Shown: positions 24,424 to 34,358, counted from the first letter of the stretch. The stretch: DNA of 52,724 nt from Desulfobacteraceae bacterium (GCA_024227235.1 JAAEKY010000264.1:1-52724); one strand, 5' to 3'. The notes: generated by a model from the sequence alone, not told the origin. Made by a program: numbers and translations.

Positions 24424-26780
24424 TCTTGTGTTGTAAACGTATTTCTTTTCTGCTCCAGTTGAACAATAGATGGGGTAATAAAAATTAAAAGTTCTGTTCT
24501 GTTATCAGTATCTGTATCTGTTCTAAAAAGTCTCCCTAAAATAGGGATTCCGGAAAGGAAGGGGGTTCCGGTTACGCTATCCGTATCGGTTGTTTTTACA
24601 ATACCGCCAATAACAATGGTGTCATTATTGTTAACTAACAGCTCTGTGGTTGCCGAATTGGTCGAAAGCGACGGGACACCATTTGTAATCGAATCAATAT
24701 CATTTTTTGTCAAATTAACCGTCAAGCCTATTCTTTTATCCGGTGTAACATGAGGGGTCACATCCAGCAACAGATCAATGCTTTTAAACTTTACAGATGA
24801 CCCACCTGAGCTATCCCTTTCTAAATACGCATATTCGAGTCCCTGTTTGATACTTGCTTGCTTGTTATCCAATGTGAGTATCCGAGGGGATGAAACAACT
24901 TTTACCTCACCTTTTGTTTCAGATGCTGATATTTGTGCATTTAAACTTAAAAATTGAGAGCCTAAAATTCTATAAATATTATAAGAGCCTGTATTAACAG
25001 CGCTTGTAAGTGGGCTATTTAAAGCAACTGTGTAATCATGAGGTCTGGGGTTGGTGTCTTTCGTCTGGGCTTGAGTGAGGCTTAATCCAAGCCCCAGGGT
25101 TCTTGTAAAATTTTTTGTTACTTCCACGACTTTTGCCTCAATCATGATTTGCGGCGTAACTTGATCCAATTTGAAAATAATTTCCTTTGCCTGATCCACT
25201 TTTGCCTGAATATCAGTGATAATAATCATATTTGTTCGCGTATTGACGCTTGCTGTACCCCTTTTTGTGAGGATATCGTCTACATGTGGCTTGATATCTG
25301 CTGTTGCATCTGAATAATTAATAGGGATATACTCCGTCACCAAAGGCTCAAGACTTTTTTTCTGTGCCAAAGATTTTTTCTTTGCAGCTATCATTTCCTG
25401 TATTAATTTTTCTTCCTTTTTTAATGTTTCCAGGGTTGCTATCCGAATAACGTTTCCTTCTTCTTTCATGCCAAGGCTATTCATCCTTAACACAAGATCA
25501 AGAACCTGATCCCAGGGAACAGCATTTTCTAAAGTTAAAGTCACTTTACCTTTGACATTTTTATCGATGGCAAAATTAAGTCCGCCGACGCTTCTGAGTA
25601 TCCTGAAAACATTTTTAATATCAGTTTCATAAAAGTCCAGTTTTATCTTTTCACCTGTATACTTTTTGGGAGGTCCGAAAATTTCTTCTTCTAGAGTTTT
25701 TTCTTTTTTTTCAATGGCCGCCACTTCAATGCCAGCCTTATCCGGCTCACCTTTAGGAGATATTTCTTTTTCATAATTTTGTGCCGCTCCAACCTGAGTT
25801 TGAGTACCACTGATCACTTTTTTCTTTGCTTTGGTAAATATGGGTGGTTCTATTCTGGAGGGTTCAAAAAATATTGATATGGTACTTTGATTTTGAACAA
25901 TTCGGTAAGGTACCTGATCTCTTGTCTCTATCTCAATTTTTGAATTCTTCTTTTTACCCGGAACCTGTATCGGCATTAAGCGTTTTACTGCAGATTTGAA
26001 ATAATGCGTTAAGATTGGTCGCTTATGGTAGTCCGGTATAATAGTATTATAAAGGTTCAAATAAATTTTACCATTTTTGCCTTGAGTAATGTCATATTTT
26101 ACTGGGTGATTCGTTTTAACAACAATATCAGAATTCCCATCTTCCATTGCGTTAAACTCAATGTCAGTCATTTTTGCTGTCTTATTTGGAATAATAACAG
26201 TTTCTTCAGAGACTAACTGTTCTTTTGATTTTGGTTCTACAGCAGTAGATACGGGTTCAGGTGGTGTACTAACAATTGTTTGAGTTTTTTCTAATGTTCC
26301 AAAAAGTGACACGTTTAAAGTATTGTCAGCTTCAGCCACTTCGTAGTTAAGATCTTCTTTTAACAGAATCTCAATTTTTGCAGTCGTCATCTCTTCGTCA
26401 GCATATTTTACTATTAGATCACCAATGCTTCTATTTTCTGTTACTTCATTCTTAAAGCTTTCAGCAATTTTAGTTTCTGGAAGATAGATGGCAATTCCAA
26501 ATGGAAAAGCTTGTTTAATTGAGGTGTAGACTAATTTTTTATTTCCTTGAATCTGAATCTCAATAGTCTGATCATTTTCTTCAATCGTGATGGCACTTAT
26601 CAGTCTATCTTCCTGATCAACAGCATTTTGGACAGAAGTGTCTGTACCCGGTTGTGTTTGTTCAGCAGTTTTGACATCCTCAGTTTTTTGGGCAACACAG
26701 CCGATTAGCAATAACAGCAATAAAAGTATTCCAAATATTCTAACGTTACATTTAATTTTTTCAATTTGAAAAAAAGGCAT
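24420..26780 (-). CDS. pilQ: Type IV pilus secretin PilQ
   Basis: The protein has two AMIN-like cell-wall domains (about residues 55-145 and 205-310), a secretin/TonB short N-terminal domain (about 390-450), a Secretin_N domain (about 490-560) and the C-terminal secretin ring (about 590-780, ending with VGGI and ELLIFITP). It forms the outer-membrane pore for the pilus. The ATG at 26780 is preferred over 26798 because GGGGAG sits 4 bases before it and pilP's stop is just upstream. The N-terminus ends LLLIGC, a lipobox, so it may be lipidated. It is the last gene of pilMNOPQ. Confidence 0.93.
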   Translation of the reverse strand: MPFFQIEKIKCNVRIFGILLLLLLLIGCVAQKTEDVKTAEQTQPGTDTSVQNAVDQEDRLISAITIEENDQTIEIQIQGNKKLVYTSIKQAFPFGIAIYLPETKIAESFKNEVTENRSIGDLIVKYADEEMTTAKIEILLKEDLNYEVAEADNTLNVSLFGTLEKTQTIVSTPPEPVSTAVEPKSKEQLVSEETVIIPNKTAKMTDIEFNAMEDGNSDIVVKTNHPVKYDITQGKNGKIYLNLYNTIIPDYHKRPILTHYFKSAVKRLMPIQVPGKKKNSKIEIETRDQVPYRIVQNQSTISIFFEPSRIEPPIFTKAKKKVISGTQTQVGAAQNYEKEISPKGEPDKAGIEVAAIEKKEKTLEEEIFGPPKKYTGEKIKLDFYETDIKNVFRILRSVGGLNFAIDKNVKGKVTLTLENAVPWDQVLDLVLRMNSLGMKEEGNVIRIATLETLKKEEKLIQEMIAAKKKSLAQKKSLEPLVTEYIPINYSDATADIKPHVDDILTKRGTASVNTRTNMIIITDIQAKVDQAKEIIFKLDQVTPQIMIEAKVVEVTKNFTRTLGLGLSLTQAQTKDTNPRPHDYTVALNSPLTSAVNTGSYNIYRILGSQFLSLNAQISASETKGEVKVVSSPRILTLDNKQASIKQGLEYAYLERDSSGGSSVKFKSIDLLLDVTPHVTPDKRIGLTVNLTKNDIDSITNGVPSLSTNSATTELLVNNNDTIVIGGIVKTTDTDSVTGTPFLSGIPILGRLFRTDTDTDNRTELLIFITPSIVQLEQKRNTFTTQD

Positions 26781-26781
26781 A

Positions 26782-27438
26782 TTACTCCCCATCATCACTT
26801 TTATGAAGTTTTATTTCCTGAACACGCTCTTTGATCCTACCCCTATAATCTTTTACAAGCTCTTTAACCAAAACACTATTTTTCCTGATTTCAGAAACCC
26901 GGCCCTCATTTTTCCCGATATATGTTCCGACACTGACCTCATATCCCTTTCCGCTGGCCTCTTCTACCATCGCAATCTGCTTATCTTTCATAATAATAAT
27001 AGCTACCAGACGAATTTGACTCAATTCAATTTTTTCAAGAGGTGTTAGTATCCTTTTGGGTCTTTTATCAGCAATCGGTTTATATTCTTCTTTATTTTCC
27101 TGAAGCAACGGTTTAAAGGGATCAATCTTACCTTGAGAATCATAATGCTCCGTTTTTTCCATTTCTGGTTTTTTTTCTAAAATCTGCTGCTTGTCATCTG
27201 TGCCTGGCTCTGATTTTGGTATGGGTTTGTGTTTTTGCTTTAACTCATTCTTTTTAGTTTCTTTTACCGGTTTAGTTTCTTTTACCGGTTTAGTTTGAAT
27301 AACAGGTTGGGATATCTTTCCGGAAATTACATTAGGAGCCGGTTTCTTTTTTACAGGAGGTGGCTCGTCACATGCAAAAAGTAAGGACAATGAAATAAAT
27401 GCAAGCGATAATAAAAAAATTTTAATTTTAACCATCAT
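26782..27438 (-). CDS. pilP: Type IV pilus lipoprotein PilP
   Basis: The 218-residue protein has a lipobox (LLFAC23) and a long disordered Pro/Lys-rich spacer (about 26-105). The compact beta domain at about 125-215 includes the GKGYEVSVGTYIGKNEGRV segment typical of PilP. It is an inner-membrane lipoprotein linking PilNO to PilQ. pilO lies 16 bases upstream and pilQ follows at once. Confidence 0.9.
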   Translation of the reverse strand: MMVKIKIFLLSLAFISLSLLFACDEPPPVKKKPAPNVISGKISQPVIQTKPVKETKPVKETKKNELKQKHKPIPKSEPGTDDKQQILEKKPEMEKTEHYDSQGKIDPFKPLLQENKEEYKPIADKRPKRILTPLEKIELSQIRLVAIIIMKDKQIAMVEEASGKGYEVSVGTYIGKNEGRVSEIRKNSVLVKELVKDYRGRIKERVQEIKLHKSDDGE

Positions 27439-27454
27439 TATAATTTCTTTTTCT

Positions 27455-28096
27455 CTATTTCTTCTTTCTTTTTCGTTTATTTTTATTAATCTCTTTTTTC
27501 TTTTCTACAAACATATAGGTCACTGCCTTGCAACTCATTTCCAATTTTCCACCTTTTTTCTTTTTAATATTCACATTATTGATATTCACTATTCTATTAA
27601 GTCTTGTGATTTGAAAGAAAAAATCTGTAATTTGATGATATCGCCCCTCTACCTTAATCGAAACAGGGATTTCTTTATAAAACTCTTTATTAACTTCCTT
27701 ATTGGGTTGAAACAAATAAAAAGACAGTCCTGCTTTGCTCCCCGCCCTGGAAACACTTGTCAGTAAGGCTGGCACTTCTCTTTTATCAGGAAGCGCTTGC
27801 ATTGCTTTATTAAACTCTTCTTGAGTTTGGGCCATCATTTTTTCATACTTATTTATCTGGGCAGCTCTCTTCTTATATTTTTTCAGTTTATCCAACTGAT
27901 TTTGATAAACTTTTTCAACCCTTTTTAATTCTTCATAGTTTGGCAGTAAAACAAAATAAATACTTCCACCACAAAGGATAAGAAACGTTGCAAGGCAAAT
28001 AAGCAATCGCTGAACTTTTGTGAGGGTCCCGACTTTGTCAAAGAAAAGACTCATCTTTTCTTTTAATTCATCAATTTTGCTTTTTTCTTCGCTCAT
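27455..28096 (-). CDS. pilO: Type IV pilus inner-membrane protein PilO
   Basis: The protein has a cytoplasmic N-terminus, one membrane helix (about residues 28-50), a coiled coil (about 55-105) and a small ferredoxin-like periplasmic domain (about 110-195), as in PilO. It pairs with PilN to form the alignment subcomplex. It ends with an unusual run of basic residues (KNKRKRKKK). The start overlaps the pilN stop by four bases (ATGA). Confidence 0.9.
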   Translation of the reverse strand: MSEEKSKIDELKEKMSLFFDKVGTLTKVQRLLICLATFLILCGGSIYFVLLPNYEELKRVEKVYQNQLDKLKKYKKRAAQINKYEKMMAQTQEEFNKAMQALPDKREVPALLTSVSRAGSKAGLSFYLFQPNKEVNKEFYKEIPVSIKVEGRYHQITDFFFQITRLNRIVNINNVNIKKKKGGKLEMSCKAVTYMFVEKKKEINKNKRKRKKK

Positions 28097-28680
28097 TTTC
28101 TGCCTTGTTTTGGAACCGTTTTTTTCTTAGCTTTTTTCTTAGTTTTTCGACATAGCAATTCAAACGATTTCAACTCAATATTGCCTTTAAACTTTTTCAT
28201 TTTAGCTGTTCTCAAATCAACTTTGTTAAAAAGCGGTGATCCCTCAAGCTTTTTCATAAAATCAGCTATTGTCGGGTTATCAAAAGCAATTCCTTTGATA
28301 ATGACCGTGTTATTATCTGTTTTAAAACTTTCAAGCCACATTCTTTCGGGAATAATAAGATTCGTCATTCCATCAAATAGTATTAGCTGCTTTTCTCTTT
28401 GCCCCTCCAATGACTTAACAATAGCAAGTTTGTCTTTAAGGACTTTTAAATCCTTTTTAATTTTTGCTACCCGATCTGCCTTTTCCTTATATTTTGAAAT
28501 CTGTTGTTTTACTTGTTTTGTGTTTTCTTTTACTATTAAAATCTTTTGACTGACCATTCTGTGTATACCAAAAAGTGCTGCGCAAACGAGTAGTATTAGC
28601 AGTAAGAAAACAGATATCTGTCTTCTTATGTTTTCTTTTTTTCTAGCAACTCTGAATGGTAAAAGATTGATTCTTATCAT
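28093..28680 (-). CDS. pilN: Type IV pilus inner-membrane protein PilN
   Basis: It begins MIRINLLPFR, the classical PilN motif that inserts into PilM. One membrane helix (about 22-42), a coiled coil (about 45-90) and a periplasmic ferredoxin-like domain follow. It ends in a lysine-rich tail (KKAKKKTVPKQGRK). Four-base overlaps with both pilM and pilO show translational coupling. Confidence 0.92.
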   Translation of the reverse strand: MIRINLLPFRVARKKENIRRQISVFLLLILLVCAALFGIHRMVSQKILIVKENTKQVKQQISKYKEKADRVAKIKKDLKVLKDKLAIVKSLEGQREKQLILFDGMTNLIIPERMWLESFKTDNNTVIIKGIAFDNPTIADFMKKLEGSPLFNKVDLRTAKMKKFKGNIELKSFELLCRKTKKKAKKKTVPKQGRK

Positions 28681-29735
28681 TTATCATCAATTCTTCGTAG
28701 CGCGAGTCCAATAGCAATAGGTGCCAAAGGACCTGCTTTGGTTATAAAAGAGTCTGGGAATTTTTTCTCATTAACAATAAAACCTTCAAACGGATTAATG
28801 ATTGACACATCTGCTTCAAGTTCTGATAAAAGGCTGTCTTTAAAACCTTCTACAAAGACGCCTCCGCCACTTAGTACTACATTTTCAACATCCTCATCAT
28901 TGACTCCTGATTGATATGTATTGACAACCTCACATATTTCAGAACACCATGATTGGGCCATTTTTAAACTTATTTCCTGAATTTTTTCCTGGCTGATGAT
29001 GTCATTTATCTCACCATTTATTGCCAGCTCTGCTTCTTCAATTGTGACATCAAATTGACTGGAAATCTCTTCTAAAATTTGATTTGTGCCAGATACAGTA
29101 TCCCGCATCATTAATGATGTATTCGCTTTTAATATATTTAATGATGTTTTTGATGCACCAACATCAACCAGCAATATTATTTTTTCCTGACTTTCATATG
29201 GAAGCATTTCATAGGCATTTTGAAGTGAAAAGGTGTCAACATCAATTATCCTTGGATTAAGCCCGGCCATATGAATTAAATCAATATATTCCGTCACTAT
29301 ATCCTTTTTGACCGCAACCAAAAGCACATTCATCTGATCAGGGGAAAACTCACTTTCTCCCAGAATTTGATAGTCGATATTAACGTCGTCAATATCATAA
29401 GGGATATATTGTTCTGCTTCAGAGTATATTGTATCTTGAAGCTCTTTCTCAGGTCTTGTCAATGTATTAATTGTTTTTATGACGACAGAATGGCCGCCGG
29501 TTGAGATAGCTACATTTTTCTCACGGATTTTTTGCGATTTAAAGAGAGTCCGAATATCGTTGGCAAGACCCTCCATATCAACGATCCTGCCTTCAACAAT
29601 GGTACCCACTGCGATTCGGGCCATGCCAAATTTATGTAAGACATGCCCTTTCCCAGTTATTTTGAGCTCGGCGACTTTAATAAAAGAAGAGCCGATGTCC
29701 AGACCCACAAGATGATCTTTTTTTCCAAATATCAT
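28677..29735 (-). CDS. pilM: Type IV pilus assembly ATPase-like PilM
   Basis: The protein has the actin-like fold of PilM/FtsA: GLDIGSSFIKVAEL near the start, EAEQYIPYD in the SHS2 part, VDVGASKTSLNI as the second phosphate loop and VLSGGGVFVEG near the end. It binds the PilN N-terminus on the cytoplasmic side. The longer in-frame start at 29789 would add an 18-residue, poorly conserved leader; ATG at 29735 gives the typical N-terminus. It opens the pilMNOPQ operon, divergent from the sensor kinase gene. Confidence 0.93.
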   Translation of the reverse strand: MIFGKKDHLVGLDIGSSFIKVAELKITGKGHVLHKFGMARIAVGTIVEGRIVDMEGLANDIRTLFKSQKIREKNVAISTGGHSVVIKTINTLTRPEKELQDTIYSEAEQYIPYDIDDVNIDYQILGESEFSPDQMNVLLVAVKKDIVTEYIDLIHMAGLNPRIIDVDTFSLQNAYEMLPYESQEKIILLVDVGASKTSLNILKANTSLMMRDTVSGTNQILEEISSQFDVTIEEAELAINGEINDIISQEKIQEISLKMAQSWCSEICEVVNTYQSGVNDEDVENVVLSGGGVFVEGFKDSLLSELEADVSIINPFEGFIVNEKKFPDSFITKAGPLAPIAIGLALRRIDDK

Positions 29736-29932
29736 ATGCTTCCACAATAATAGGTAAAGCCAACGCCAATTAATATTTACGGCAACCATCTTTTATATTG
29801 ATATGTACAATCAATATTACTATACTTTGATATGATATTGCTGTAAAGTCAAGAACTATCATGTTTTTTGCTATTATTAACAAAGAAAAAAGAAAATTAT
29901 CAAATTTAAAAACCCAAAAAATTGTAGAATAA

Positions 29933-31351
29933 ATGTTAAAAAAATCCAATAATTTAAAAGGCGTCAAACCATTTCGACTGGTTAAATTCTTTACCTTTTC
30001 CTCTCTTATAATTATGTTTACCGCAACCATTGTTATCTCAGCGTTGAATGCACACTGGGTTAGAAATATCCTTTTGGAAAAAAATAAAGAATATGCATCT
30101 CTCCTTGTTGAGAACCTCAACCATCAGATCTTTTCTAGATTTATGGTTCCTATAGTAATTGGCCAAAAGAAAGAAATCCGATTAAGAGATAAAGAACAAT
30201 ACCTTCTTATGGATAATGTTGTCCGATCAACGCTGCATAGTTTTAATGTTGAGATGGTGACTATTTATGGTAAGGACAACATTGTATCTTACAGTTTTGA
30301 TGAGAGTATAATAGGTCAGGAAAATGCCGGTGGCGTCCATTATGAAAAAGCGATGAAAAAAGAAGCTACATCTAGACTCGTCCAGCAAGGTAGTTTTCTG
30401 GAACTACTATTTTGGTTTCCTCAGGAAACAAAAATCACTACATTTGCACCGATAAGGGCTGAAAAAAAAGTATTACCTAAATTTGCAGGACCTGTTTCAG
30501 GTGTTGTTGAAATCATTCAGGATGTCTCTGATGATTACAAAAAAGTATTTAAAATTCAAGGCCTTATAGTTGGATCTTGTTCGGTTGTTATGGGAATACT
30601 ATTTATAGTCCTTCGGTTTGTGGTTAAACACGGAGAAAAAATTATAGAACGAAGAGCTGAAGAAAGAATGAGACTCGAAGAAAAGCTGCGACAGGCGGAA
30701 CACTTATCAGCCATTGGTGAAATGACTGCCGGCGTGTCACATGAAATCAGAAATCCCTTAGGAATAATTAATAGCAGCGCTCAGTTGTTGAAAAAAAAGA
30801 TGGAAAAATTAGATGCTAAAAGCAGCATACCCGATATTATTGTCGAAGAGTCTGCCAGATTAAATAATATTATTACTGATTTTCTTGATTTTGCCAAACC
30901 TAAAGTCCCAGACCTTCATCCCTGTAGAATTGAGGAAATCATAGAAAAAAATATTGCGTATCTCACCCCTCAGATAGAGGATAACAATTTCAAGATTACA
31001 AAAGAAATATCAAGCCATTTACCTGAAATATTCGCTGATAGTTCGATGCTGTACCAGGCATTTTTAAATATTTTGATCAACGCCTTCCAATCATTGAAGG
31101 ACAGTGGTTGTATTACCATACGAATAGCCTACGATTCTAACCACATAATTGTTAATTTTATTGACAATGGTGAAGGGATCTCAGAAGAAATTTTAAAAAA
31201 GATCTGGACGCCATTTTTCACTACAAAGGACACAGGTACAGGTTTAGGTTTAGGTATTGTAAAAAATATGATTGAAGCCCACAATGGTACAATTACAATA
31301 AAGAATATGGAAACAAATGGTGCAAATGTGGAAATTACAATTCCGGTTTAG
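29933..31351 (+). CDS. Membrane sensor histidine kinase, PilS/AtoS-like
   Basis: The 472-residue protein has a TM helix at about 18-40, a ~165-residue periplasmic sensor domain, a second TM helix (about 208-230), then a HisKA domain with His270 in AGVSHEIRNPLG and an ATPase domain with ILINAFQSL, IDNGEGI and GTGLGLGIV. Twelve bases after it comes a sigma-54 response regulator, so the pair is a two-component system. The pilM locus on the other side suggests a PilS-like role, but NtrC-class pairs have many targets. Confidence 0.9.
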   Translation: MLKKSNNLKGVKPFRLVKFFTFSSLIIMFTATIVISALNAHWVRNILLEKNKEYASLLVENLNHQIFSRFMVPIVIGQKKEIRLRDKEQYLLMDNVVRSTLHSFNVEMVTIYGKDNIVSYSFDESIIGQENAGGVHYEKAMKKEATSRLVQQGSFLELLFWFPQETKITTFAPIRAEKKVLPKFAGPVSGVVEIIQDVSDDYKKVFKIQGLIVGSCSVVMGILFIVLRFVVKHGEKIIERRAEERMRLEEKLRQAEHLSAIGEMTAGVSHEIRNPLGIINSSAQLLKKKMEKLDAKSSIPDIIVEESARLNNIITDFLDFAKPKVPDLHPCRIEEIIEKNIAYLTPQIEDNNFKITKEISSHLPEIFADSSMLYQAFLNILINAFQSLKDSGCITIRIAYDSNHIIVNFIDNGEGISEEILKKIWTPFFTTKDTGTGLGLGIVKNMIEAHNGTITIKNMETNGANVEITIPV

Positions 31352-31363
31352 GAGATGACTTGA

Positions 31364-32734
31364 ATGGAAAATATCCTTATTGTCGATGATGAAAAAAATT
31401 ACCCTATGATTATTGGAGAACTCCTTCAAGAAGAGGGATATACCTCCTTAACAGCTTCAAGCGGAATGGAAGCTTTGGATATTTTAAATAATGAACTCGT
31501 AGATTTGGTTTTAACGGATGTAAATATGCCTGGAATGAGCGGTATTCAATTACTCGAAAAAATTAAGGGCATCAATCCAGACATCCCGGTCATTATCATG
31601 ACAGCTTATGGCAGTGTTGAAAAAGCGGTTGAGGCTATGCACAAAGGGGCATACACATTTATTCTCAAACCCTTTGAAAACCAGGCGCTTATTGCACATA
31701 TTGGCAAGGCGATCTCCGTTTATAGAATCGTCCAGGAAAATGCCCTCCTCAGGAATGCGATTAGCTCAAGGTATAGCTTTGACAATATCATCGGAAAAAG
31801 CAAACCCATGCAGGAAATTTACGAAACCATTATTAAAGTTGCACCTTCAAATGCCAATTTTTTAATCGAAGGTGAAAGTGGCACAGGAAAAGAGTTGGTT
31901 GCCAAATCAATCCATTATAACAGCCCAAGAAGCAATAAGCCTCTTGTTGCTGTTAACTGCTCTGCATTTGCTGAAACCCTTTTAGAAAGTGAATTGTTTG
32001 GTCATGAAAAAGGCGCTTTCACAGGAGCAAACGCCTTGAAAAAAGGACGATTCGAGATTTCAGACAAAGGGACTCTTTTCCTTGATGAAATTGGTGAACT
32101 GCCGACTTCTCTACAGGTAAAATTATTAAGGGTCCTTCAAGAAAAAACCATTGAACGGGTTGGAGGGACAGACTCTATACCCGTTGATTTCCGACTTATT
32201 GCAGCCACAAATAAGAACCTTGAAGATGAGGTAAAAAATGGCAATTTCAGAGAGGACCTATATTACAGGCTCAATGTTGTAAAGGCTGTTCTCCCACCTC
32301 TTCGAGAGAGACCCGAGGACATTCCATTGCTCATTCAACATTTTATTGACAAATATACCTTTGAACAAAGCTCTACAGAAAAAACAATAGAAATTGCCCC
32401 GGAAGCTGTCAAAATTTTATGTGATTATCATTGGAATGGTAATGTAAGAGAACTTGAAAATATAATAGAACGATCCGTAATTTTTTGCGGTGATGATAAA
32501 ATTAATCCTTCTGATCTACCCGAACAAGTCAGGCAGGCGATACCTTCTATACTAAACCTTGAGGGAATTCCAGAGGGTGTAGGCCTTGCTGAGACTCTAG
32601 TGGCTGTCGAGAAACGGATGATACAAAGAGCAATGAAGCTTTCTGGTAATGTTCAGACAAAAGCTGCGCAACTTTTAGGGATAGGAAAAAGTGGCTTAAA
32701 CCAAAAGTTAAAAAAGTTCAACTTAGACAAATAG
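31364..32734 (+). CDS. Sigma-54-dependent response regulator, NtrC family
   Basis: The 456-residue protein has a receiver domain (phospho-Asp52 in LTDVNMP), a AAA+ domain with Walker A GESGTGKE (170-177), the sigma-54 contact loop GAFTGA at 217-222, a Walker B FLDEIGEL, and a Fis-type helix-turn-helix at about 420-452. It activates sigma-54 promoters when phosphorylated by the kinase encoded just upstream. Target genes are not visible here; no -24/-12 element was recognised nearby. Confidence 0.94.
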   Translation: MENILIVDDEKNYPMIIGELLQEEGYTSLTASSGMEALDILNNELVDLVLTDVNMPGMSGIQLLEKIKGINPDIPVIIMTAYGSVEKAVEAMHKGAYTFILKPFENQALIAHIGKAISVYRIVQENALLRNAISSRYSFDNIIGKSKPMQEIYETIIKVAPSNANFLIEGESGTGKELVAKSIHYNSPRSNKPLVAVNCSAFAETLLESELFGHEKGAFTGANALKKGRFEISDKGTLFLDEIGELPTSLQVKLLRVLQEKTIERVGGTDSIPVDFRLIAATNKNLEDEVKNGNFREDLYYRLNVVKAVLPPLRERPEDIPLLIQHFIDKYTFEQSSTEKTIEIAPEAVKILCDYHWNGNVRELENIIERSVIFCGDDKINPSDLPEQVRQAIPSILNLEGIPEGVGLAETLVAVEKRMIQRAMKLSGNVQTKAAQLLGIGKSGLNQKLKKFNLDK

Positions 32735-32764
32735 CCGGGTGAAAGCGGCCTTTTTAAGTTTATA

Positions 32765-33454
32765 TCACTTGATTTCCTCAATTTTACTTTTTGCAATTGG
32801 CATATATATGGAATTTTCGTAGTCCATAACAATTTTTTCATACATTTTTTTGCTCTCATCTGTATTATTAGCGGCTTCATACAACATGGCCAATGAAAAA
32901 CTTGCTTCATCTTTTAACAAATCTGTTTTTCCATTTTCTATTTGATGAAAATATTTCTTGGCCTCTTCAATATCTTTCCTGGCAAGGCACACATACCCCA
33001 ATGATGCTAAAAGAAAATTTTCCATCAACACTTCATTTTTAAATATCTCAAGAGATTCTTGATAATATTTATAGCTTTGGTCAAATTTTGAGGCATCGTA
33101 GCATATTTGGGCAAATTTTACCTTAGCAAGCTTACCTGCAGTTGTATTTGCATACTCTGTAAAAATAGTCTGAAAATCATTTTTTGTTTCCTGATATCCT
33201 TTTTCCGAATCATTAGATTTTATGTATTTATTTAATGCCTGGCTTACCAGCAAAGTAGCCGTATTTTCAGCCTTTTTAAAACTGTACATAATTCCAGAAA
33301 AAACCACTGCTATTAATACAAAAGCACCAGCAATCAGGATTAATTGGTTCTTGTAATCTTTTGCATATTTTATAATCTTTAAAAGATTTTCCTGAAAAGG
33401 ATCTACCAGTTCAAGTTCCTTTTTTCGTTCGTTTGATATACTCTGATCTGCCAT
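32765..33454 (-). CDS. TPR membrane protein, YfgM/TPR_21-like
   Basis: The 229-residue protein has an N-terminal cytoplasmic segment, one membrane helix (about residues 38-60) and then four or five tetratricopeptide-like repeats outside the membrane. This order matches YfgM-like ancillary proteins of the Sec/BAM pathway, which hold envelope proteins near SecYEG. It lies in a minus-strand pair with the SH3 protein gene upstream. Confidence 0.75.
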   Translation of the reverse strand: MADQSISNERKKELELVDPFQENLLKIIKYAKDYKNQLILIAGAFVLIAVVFSGIMYSFKKAENTATLLVSQALNKYIKSNDSEKGYQETKNDFQTIFTEYANTTAGKLAKVKFAQICYDASKFDQSYKYYQESLEIFKNEVLMENFLLASLGYVCLARKDIEEAKKYFHQIENGKTDLLKDEASFSLAMLYEAANNTDESKKMYEKIVMDYENSIYMPIAKSKIEEIK

Positions 33455-33493
33455 TCTTTTCTTCCACCTTAAAAATATTTTTTTTATTAATAA

Positions 33494-33952
33494 TTACCAT
33501 ACAAGCGTCTTATAAATCCATCCGACATCACTATCGGCATGTTCAATTTTTATCCAGTTTCCCTTTCGCGCAAGCACCTTGAATGGAACACCTTTTTCAA
33601 CTGTAAACAAAATGCCGCCACTTTTAGCCGGCTTAGAACGGACATTACATTTTTCTTTTATCGTGATCACGCCCACCGTCTTACCTAAAAGGGATTTATG
33701 AAGCCAGGCCGTATCATTTTCAAAGTCCTTTATTTTATACCAGTTACCTTTCTTCTCAATTATTTGTACAGGATGGTATCGCTCAACCTGCCACAACACA
33801 TCATATTTTGTTCCAGGACCTGACCGCATATTAGCAATACCAGCGTTAATAGATAGTCTTTCCTGCGCATAGAGTAAGCCAGGCAAAATCAAAGAAACTG
33901 CGACAATAGCTGCAAATATTTTAATGCCGATTTCAATATTTAAACGCTTCAT
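33494..33952 (-). CDS. Exported protein with two bacterial SH3 domains
   Basis: With the ATG at 33952, preceded by a good GGAGG site, the protein has 152 residues; the 33982 start is rejected. A signal peptide (about 1-28) ends near LLYAQ. Two SH3b repeats follow (about 28-88 and 90-150), each with the NxRSGP/NVRSKP and GNWIKI patterns. Such domains bind peptidoglycan or peptides in the periplasm. Confidence 0.85.
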   Translation of the reverse strand: MKRLNIEIGIKIFAAIVAVSLILPGLLYAQERLSINAGIANMRSGPGTKYDVLWQVERYHPVQIIEKKGNWYKIKDFENDTAWLHKSLLGKTVGVITIKEKCNVRSKPAKSGGILFTVEKGVPFKVLARKGNWIKIEHADSDVGWIYKTLVW

Positions 33953-34036
33953 AAAAAGCCTCCGTATTGTTCTTTTAACCAAACCCTAATACGATACTCG
34001 TTCAGTCCACCCAAAAAAAATATACCCCATACAACC

Positions 34037-34358
34037 TTAGTTGTATAGATCAAATTTAAAACCAGTCCATTTTACTAAGGTTACCTTATAATAAAGTTGC
34101 AAACATGGCACGTATAATATAATAACAACCGCCATTAAGAGTTCGAGAAGCGCATTCATACCTGAACTACTCAGCACTTTTTCCAGTCCCTCTTTTTTAT
34201 CATTTCCACCACCATATAGCACACACCCATGGTACTTACAACAACCTCTTTAGCAGCAATTCCTGTAACAATTGCTACACTTGACTCTCATCCTATTCCA
34301 ACCGGCTCAAAAAAATTTTTGAATAATTTTTCCTGTCTTACTAATATATAATTTAATT
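34037..34358 (-). pseudogene. feoB: feoB remnant (ferrous iron transporter C-terminal part)
   Basis: Reading leftward from about 34358, the conceptual product is the C-terminal part of FeoB: the FEPVGIG segment, then VAIVTGIAAKEVVVSTMGV, then LYGGG, then a final helix ending ILYVPCL. An in-frame TGA replaces the expected Trp codon after VGIG. A two-base insertion in a GTGTG run separates TMGV from LYGGG. A further one-base loss after YVPC shifts the rest. Nothing matches FeoB's GTPase part. FeoB imports Fe2+ across the inner membrane; this copy is dead. Family recognition is by eye. Confidence 0.75.

Noticed and set aside
32735-32764. Possible terminator after the sigma-54 regulator (GCCG/CGGC with T-run)
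   Set aside because: The stem is only four base pairs, too short to support.
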